Of a DNA stretch of 64,000 nucleotides, positions 62,001 through 64,000 are shown one piece after another (position 1 is the stretch's first letter; each line of letters begins with the position of its first letter). Position numbers and translations under genes: made by a program. Source of the DNA: Fusibacter sp. 3D3 (lineage in GTDB: Bacteria > Bacillota > Clostridia > Peptostreptococcales > Acidaminobacteraceae); NCBI RefSeq assembly GCF_001748365.1, contig NZ_BDHH01000013.1, positions 4,407 through 68,406 on the forward strand. Reading direction: 5' to 3'. The notes beneath the pieces are model-generated. The model was given only the letters and a program-made list of their open reading frames with translations, did no database searches and was not told the DNA's origin.

Positions 62001-62432
62001 TATTTTCCAGAAGGCAACTGGATTAACTTTTTCACAGGAAAGGAGGTAAAAGGTCCTAAAAACGTTCAAGTTCCAGCATCCCTAGAGGCAATTCCCGTTT
62101 ATGCCAAAGCGAATACAATCATACCGCTTAATCTAGGCGATACCTTCGAATGGGGAGACACCATCTCCAACGAACTCAATGCTTATAAGCATCTTTGTTT
62201 TAGAATTTTTGGAGAACCCAAAGCGGTATATTCTTTCGAAGATGATTTGAATACTAAAATCAGTATTCAGATCAAAAAAAGGGCGATGCTTGAAATTGAG
62301 GTAGACTCTAATCTAAAACCCCTCTGTTTAATTTTTGACGAAACTGTGACAAAGCTTAAGGTGAACGGGGTCATAAAAGCGTGTAACCTATTGGCATTTG
62401 AAACCCACAACATAAACATAATCGAAATCTAA
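59097..62432 (+). CDS. GH31 alpha-glucosidase-type enzyme with large N-terminal extension, 1111 aa
   Basis: Residues 1-215 are an alpha-helical domain not usual for GH31; 225-320 a beta domain; 370-520 the GH31 N-terminal sandwich (FYGFGERYNALNQSG); 540-900 the TIM barrel with nucleophile Asp in GVDGFKTDGGEF and acid/base Asp in AHWAGDERSNFDAF; then WGWDLAGF and proximal/distal beta domains. No signal peptide, so intracellular. Length and layout recall large GH31 enzymes of cyclic alpha-tetrasaccharide (cycloalternan) metabolism; specificity is inference. GAGGTG precedes the ATG at 59097, 10 bases after the previous stop. Confidence 0.88.
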   Translation: MMHPLNQLFDFLYYEWMNDTEHSESILKTALSEPPIESTLLGQGVLLFMVSEFIRKNHRVEYLQNPKVQAIVHVLLESWEKDTTTLLTLGSVYGGLRNINLYLKQDQISFTLKKMKAYVFENYIRKGQLCSNIEKTQTNPEMLLVCVPFGLFEPEDLVFVEAVKAIQSHSHDEKRTETEMLLLAWYYLDQGTHRITRDILKQIAEPSSLYQLIFKKLEALGKVNERFILHVPYGNGNRYEPREDERFPKQIKVGDPVTFKVIAFPLKMDDPVVLVCKDTKITGKIIDQKYWQFQAGPFRAGETISYYFHFDNTPDVLTEIFKFEVSAEKHLHLSEVIGIQFNKPTVTPKTTASCSETSGVLQDHVMLRTNDLVLKFQIGDHGVLSLDASMLNTDSIKWESPPKNPLISLEKGAYRLQLNLVTNAFEYTQADKILLKATDKSWLKYTQNQGQIMTFTGEFKNQKEKFYGFGERYNALNQSGHTPDNFVYNQYKEQGLRTYIPMPFFTSDHGYGLLLDTTAYSTFDMGEKNPDSYSIAVESSEMALKIIPGDFKTVISENARLSGYPVMLPKWAFGPWMSSNNWDSDDEVRKQVLKTMTLDIPATVLVIEAWSDEATFYLFNDAKYSETAGGNAPKYEDFEFPSWGRWPDPKGLVKHLHDHNLKCILWQIPVIKHISSLHHLQKEADEQYFIEKGFGVLNEDGTPYRIPEGWFKDSLLMDFSNQEATNWWFKKRQYLIDDLGVDGFKTDGGEFVFGRHLKFSDGRTGSDMRNAYPNAYIGAYYKFAQQNSGITFSRAGYRGANQFPAHWAGDERSNFDAFKRSILAGLSSGISGLPFWGWDLAGFSGDVPTAELFIRATQMATFCPIMQYHAESKGELNQDRTPWNIYERSGDLRAITFYRYYANLRMNLIPYIYSEALKASRTGLPMMRAMIVDFESDPNTHELWDQYMFGENLLIAPVINEGEKARKVYFPEGNWINFFTGKEVKGPKNVQVPASLEAIPVYAKANTIIPLNLGDTFEWGDTISNELNAYKHLCFRIFGEPKAVYSFEDDLNTKISIQIKKRAMLEIEVDSNLKPLCLIFDETVTKLKVNGVIKACNLLAFETHNINIIEI

Positions 62433-62472
62433 ACGGTTAAACCATGATTTCAACGATTGAAAGGCGGTTATT

Positions 62473-64000
62473 ATGCAATTGAAAATGAAAATGAAAAAAA
62501 TCATCGCATTGTTAATGGTCGTGTTACTTATCTCAAGCTATTCGCTGGCATTTGCAATTGACGGCGTTTGGCATAAACCCTACGGCATTGACTGTATTTA
62601 TCTCACTGAAGAAACTGAAAGACTACCGAGAGACCCACAGGCAGGTGAAAATGTTTACGTAAAATTGAGCACTTGGCCACAAGAAATGGGGCAGTCTACA
62701 TGGATTACATGGCAAAAGAATGGCGTCGCTCAAACACCAATAGGAGGAGACTGGAAATACAACAGTGGTAACAATACTTACTGGGAAGTGCCAATGGGCA
62801 GCTTTCAAAAAGGCGATCAAATTGAATACACTGTGCACGCCAATAAAGACGGTGCAAATGAAAAAACAATAGGGCCCTTTAACTTCACCGTTACAGGCTG
62901 GGAGCATCTGTCTAAAATCAACGCCTTCACAGATTACAGCAGTGGCATAGAACTCACTGGACAAGCGAACACGGGCACTTTCACGCCTAAAATGAACATT
63001 ACTTTCCAAGCCGATGATATCTTTAGAGTGAAATTATCCCCTATGGGTAATACAATCACGGATACAGGGCTTAATAACTATACGGTAACCGACCTAGGCA
63101 GTCTCATAGAAATCACCACTTCAAAACTAAAGTTAAATATCCAAAAAGACCCTTATAAGCTTAGCGTCTATGATGCTACAGGTACTCTGATCACCTCTGA
63201 GTACGATCCTAATATCAACAGAAACATCGCATGGCTTACAGATGGCGTTAACAAAATTGATAAAGTTGAAGAGAACTTCGTAACACCATCAGATGAGGCC
63301 TTTTATGGATTTGGCGAACACTATGACCAGATCAATAAAAGGGGGCAAAATGTAGATAATTACATTTACAATCAATATAAAAATCAAAACGAAAAGACGT
63401 ATTTGTCAGTGCCTTTCTTCATCAATTCCAAAGGCTACGGCATCTACAATAATTCGACTTATTACGCTCAATTCAGACTTGCAACAGATCGAAGTGACCT
63501 CTACAGCATTAGAACCAATACGGGTTCCAAGTCAGATGCCGTCTTAGATTACTATTTCGTGTATGGTGACGATTTGACCGATGTTGCAGCCAATTATACT
63601 GAAATCACCGATAAACCTGTCTTACCGCCTAAATGGGCATTTGGACTCTGGATGTCTGCTAATGAATGGGATAGACAATCCGAAGTGTTAAATGCACTTG
63701 ATCTTTCATCGCAATACAACATTCCTGCCAGTGTAGTCGTGCTTGAACAATGGAGTGATGAGAGTACTTTTTACATTTTTAACGATGCCCAGTACACACC
63801 AAATGATGGCAGTACAGCTCTAGGCTACACCGATTACACCTTCCCCTCTGCGAGCAAATGGCCTGATCCTAAAGCGATGACCGAAGCCATTCACAATGCA
63901 GGGATGAAACTGCTCTTATGGCAAGTGCCTATAGAAAAGGCCATGGACGTCGCACATACACAAAAAGATAATGACGAAACTTATATGATCAGCCAAAATT
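62473..64000 (+). CDS. secreted GH31 glycosidase/transglycosylase, partial (runs off window)
   Basis: Signal peptide MKKIIALLMVVLLISSYSLA then FAI, a carbohydrate-binding-like beta domain (about 35-145: NVYVKLSTWPQEMGQSTWIT), then the GH31 sandwich (FYGFGEHYDQINKRGQNVDN, LPPKWAFGLWMSANEWDRQS) and the start of the barrel (VVVLEQWSDESTFY, GMKLLLWQVP). 509 codons without stop reach the window edge; the catalytic residues lie beyond. It shares the GH31 N-half pattern with the upstream intracellular enzyme. As the only secreted enzyme of the locus it may process external alpha-glucan for the transporter. AAGGCGG precedes the ATG. Confidence 0.85.
   Translation, partial: MQLKMKMKKIIALLMVVLLISSYSLAFAIDGVWHKPYGIDCIYLTEETERLPRDPQAGENVYVKLSTWPQEMGQSTWITWQKNGVAQTPIGGDWKYNSGNNTYWEVPMGSFQKGDQIEYTVHANKDGANEKTIGPFNFTVTGWEHLSKINAFTDYSSGIELTGQANTGTFTPKMNITFQADDIFRVKLSPMGNTITDTGLNNYTVTDLGSLIEITTSKLKLNIQKDPYKLSVYDATGTLITSEYDPNINRNIAWLTDGVNKIDKVEENFVTPSDEAFYGFGEHYDQINKRGQNVDNYIYNQYKNQNEKTYLSVPFFINSKGYGIYNNSTYYAQFRLATDRSDLYSIRTNTGSKSDAVLDYYFVYGDDLTDVAANYTEITDKPVLPPKWAFGLWMSANEWDRQSEVLNALDLSSQYNIPASVVVLEQWSDESTFYIFNDAQYTPNDGSTALGYTDYTFPSASKWPDPKAMTEAIHNAGMKLLLWQVPIEKAMDVAHTQKDNDETYMISQN

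Overview
The window looks like a chromosome segment from a low-GC, Gram-positive (Clostridia-like) bacterium. The signs are strong AGGAGG ribosome binding sites, textbook TTGACA/TATAAT promoters, a T-box leader, a lysine riboswitch, LicT-type antitermination, AGGAGG-led GTG/TTG starts and families typical of Clostridia (YitT, MgtE, MsmK-type ATPase, lipoproteins). I do not assign a genus.

Layout. 1-3.8 kb is a scarred insertion zone: the start of an IS200-type transposase, broken gene pieces, two related IS200/IS605-type ends, and a complete IS1634-family element flanked by a 54-bp direct repeat. 3.8-23.3 kb is mostly minus-strand housekeeping and sugar metabolism: a GNAT-diguanylate cyclase pair, a phospholipase C-like protein, a licT-bglP-bglH beta-glucoside operon with two RAT/terminator switches, a decayed menC-like gene, ilvBN behind a T-box, a second GH1 enzyme, a PucR/CdaR-type regulator, an aromatic amino acid operon (chorismate mutase-shikimate kinase fusion plus aroD), an MsmK/UgpC-type ATPase and a UbiA-family prenyltransferase. 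23.5-25.6 kb carries YitT, a lipoprotein and tRNA-Thr(GGT).

25.6-43.1 kb is an accessory region: a collapsed tyrosine recombinase next to the tRNA, a DDE transposase, a secreted protein with a convergent small membrane protein, phage debris, an orphan RloA-like ATPase, a membrane-anchored nuclease, an alanyl-tRNA synthetase remnant between two palindromes, an IS91-like unit with its own tyrosine recombinase, an IS630 element that truncates mgtE, an ECF sigma factor, OsmC, dapA behind a lysine riboswitch, and an IS3 element. 43.3-50.8 kb is a plus-strand series of small enzymes and membrane proteins (flavodoxin-type reductase, Fe-S protein, VOC, SDR, hydrolase, LysO-type exporter, GrpB, CAT-like, methyltransferase).

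50.9-64 kb is one coherent alpha-glucan locus: LacI regulator with two operators, two ABC permeases, binding lipoprotein, two six-hairpin glycosidase-like proteins, a cytoplasmic GH31 with a large N-terminal extension, and a secreted GH31 that runs off the window. It has no ATPase of its own; the MsmK-like gene at 21-22 kb could supply it.

The most striking observation is upstream of the aromatic operon. A consensus promoter, a 43-codon ORF with 17 Phe/Tyr/Trp codons (10 of 12 in one stretch) and an intrinsic terminator lie in order before the chorismate mutase-shikimate kinase gene. This is the architecture of a ribosome-mediated attenuator, which is unusual for this type of organism.
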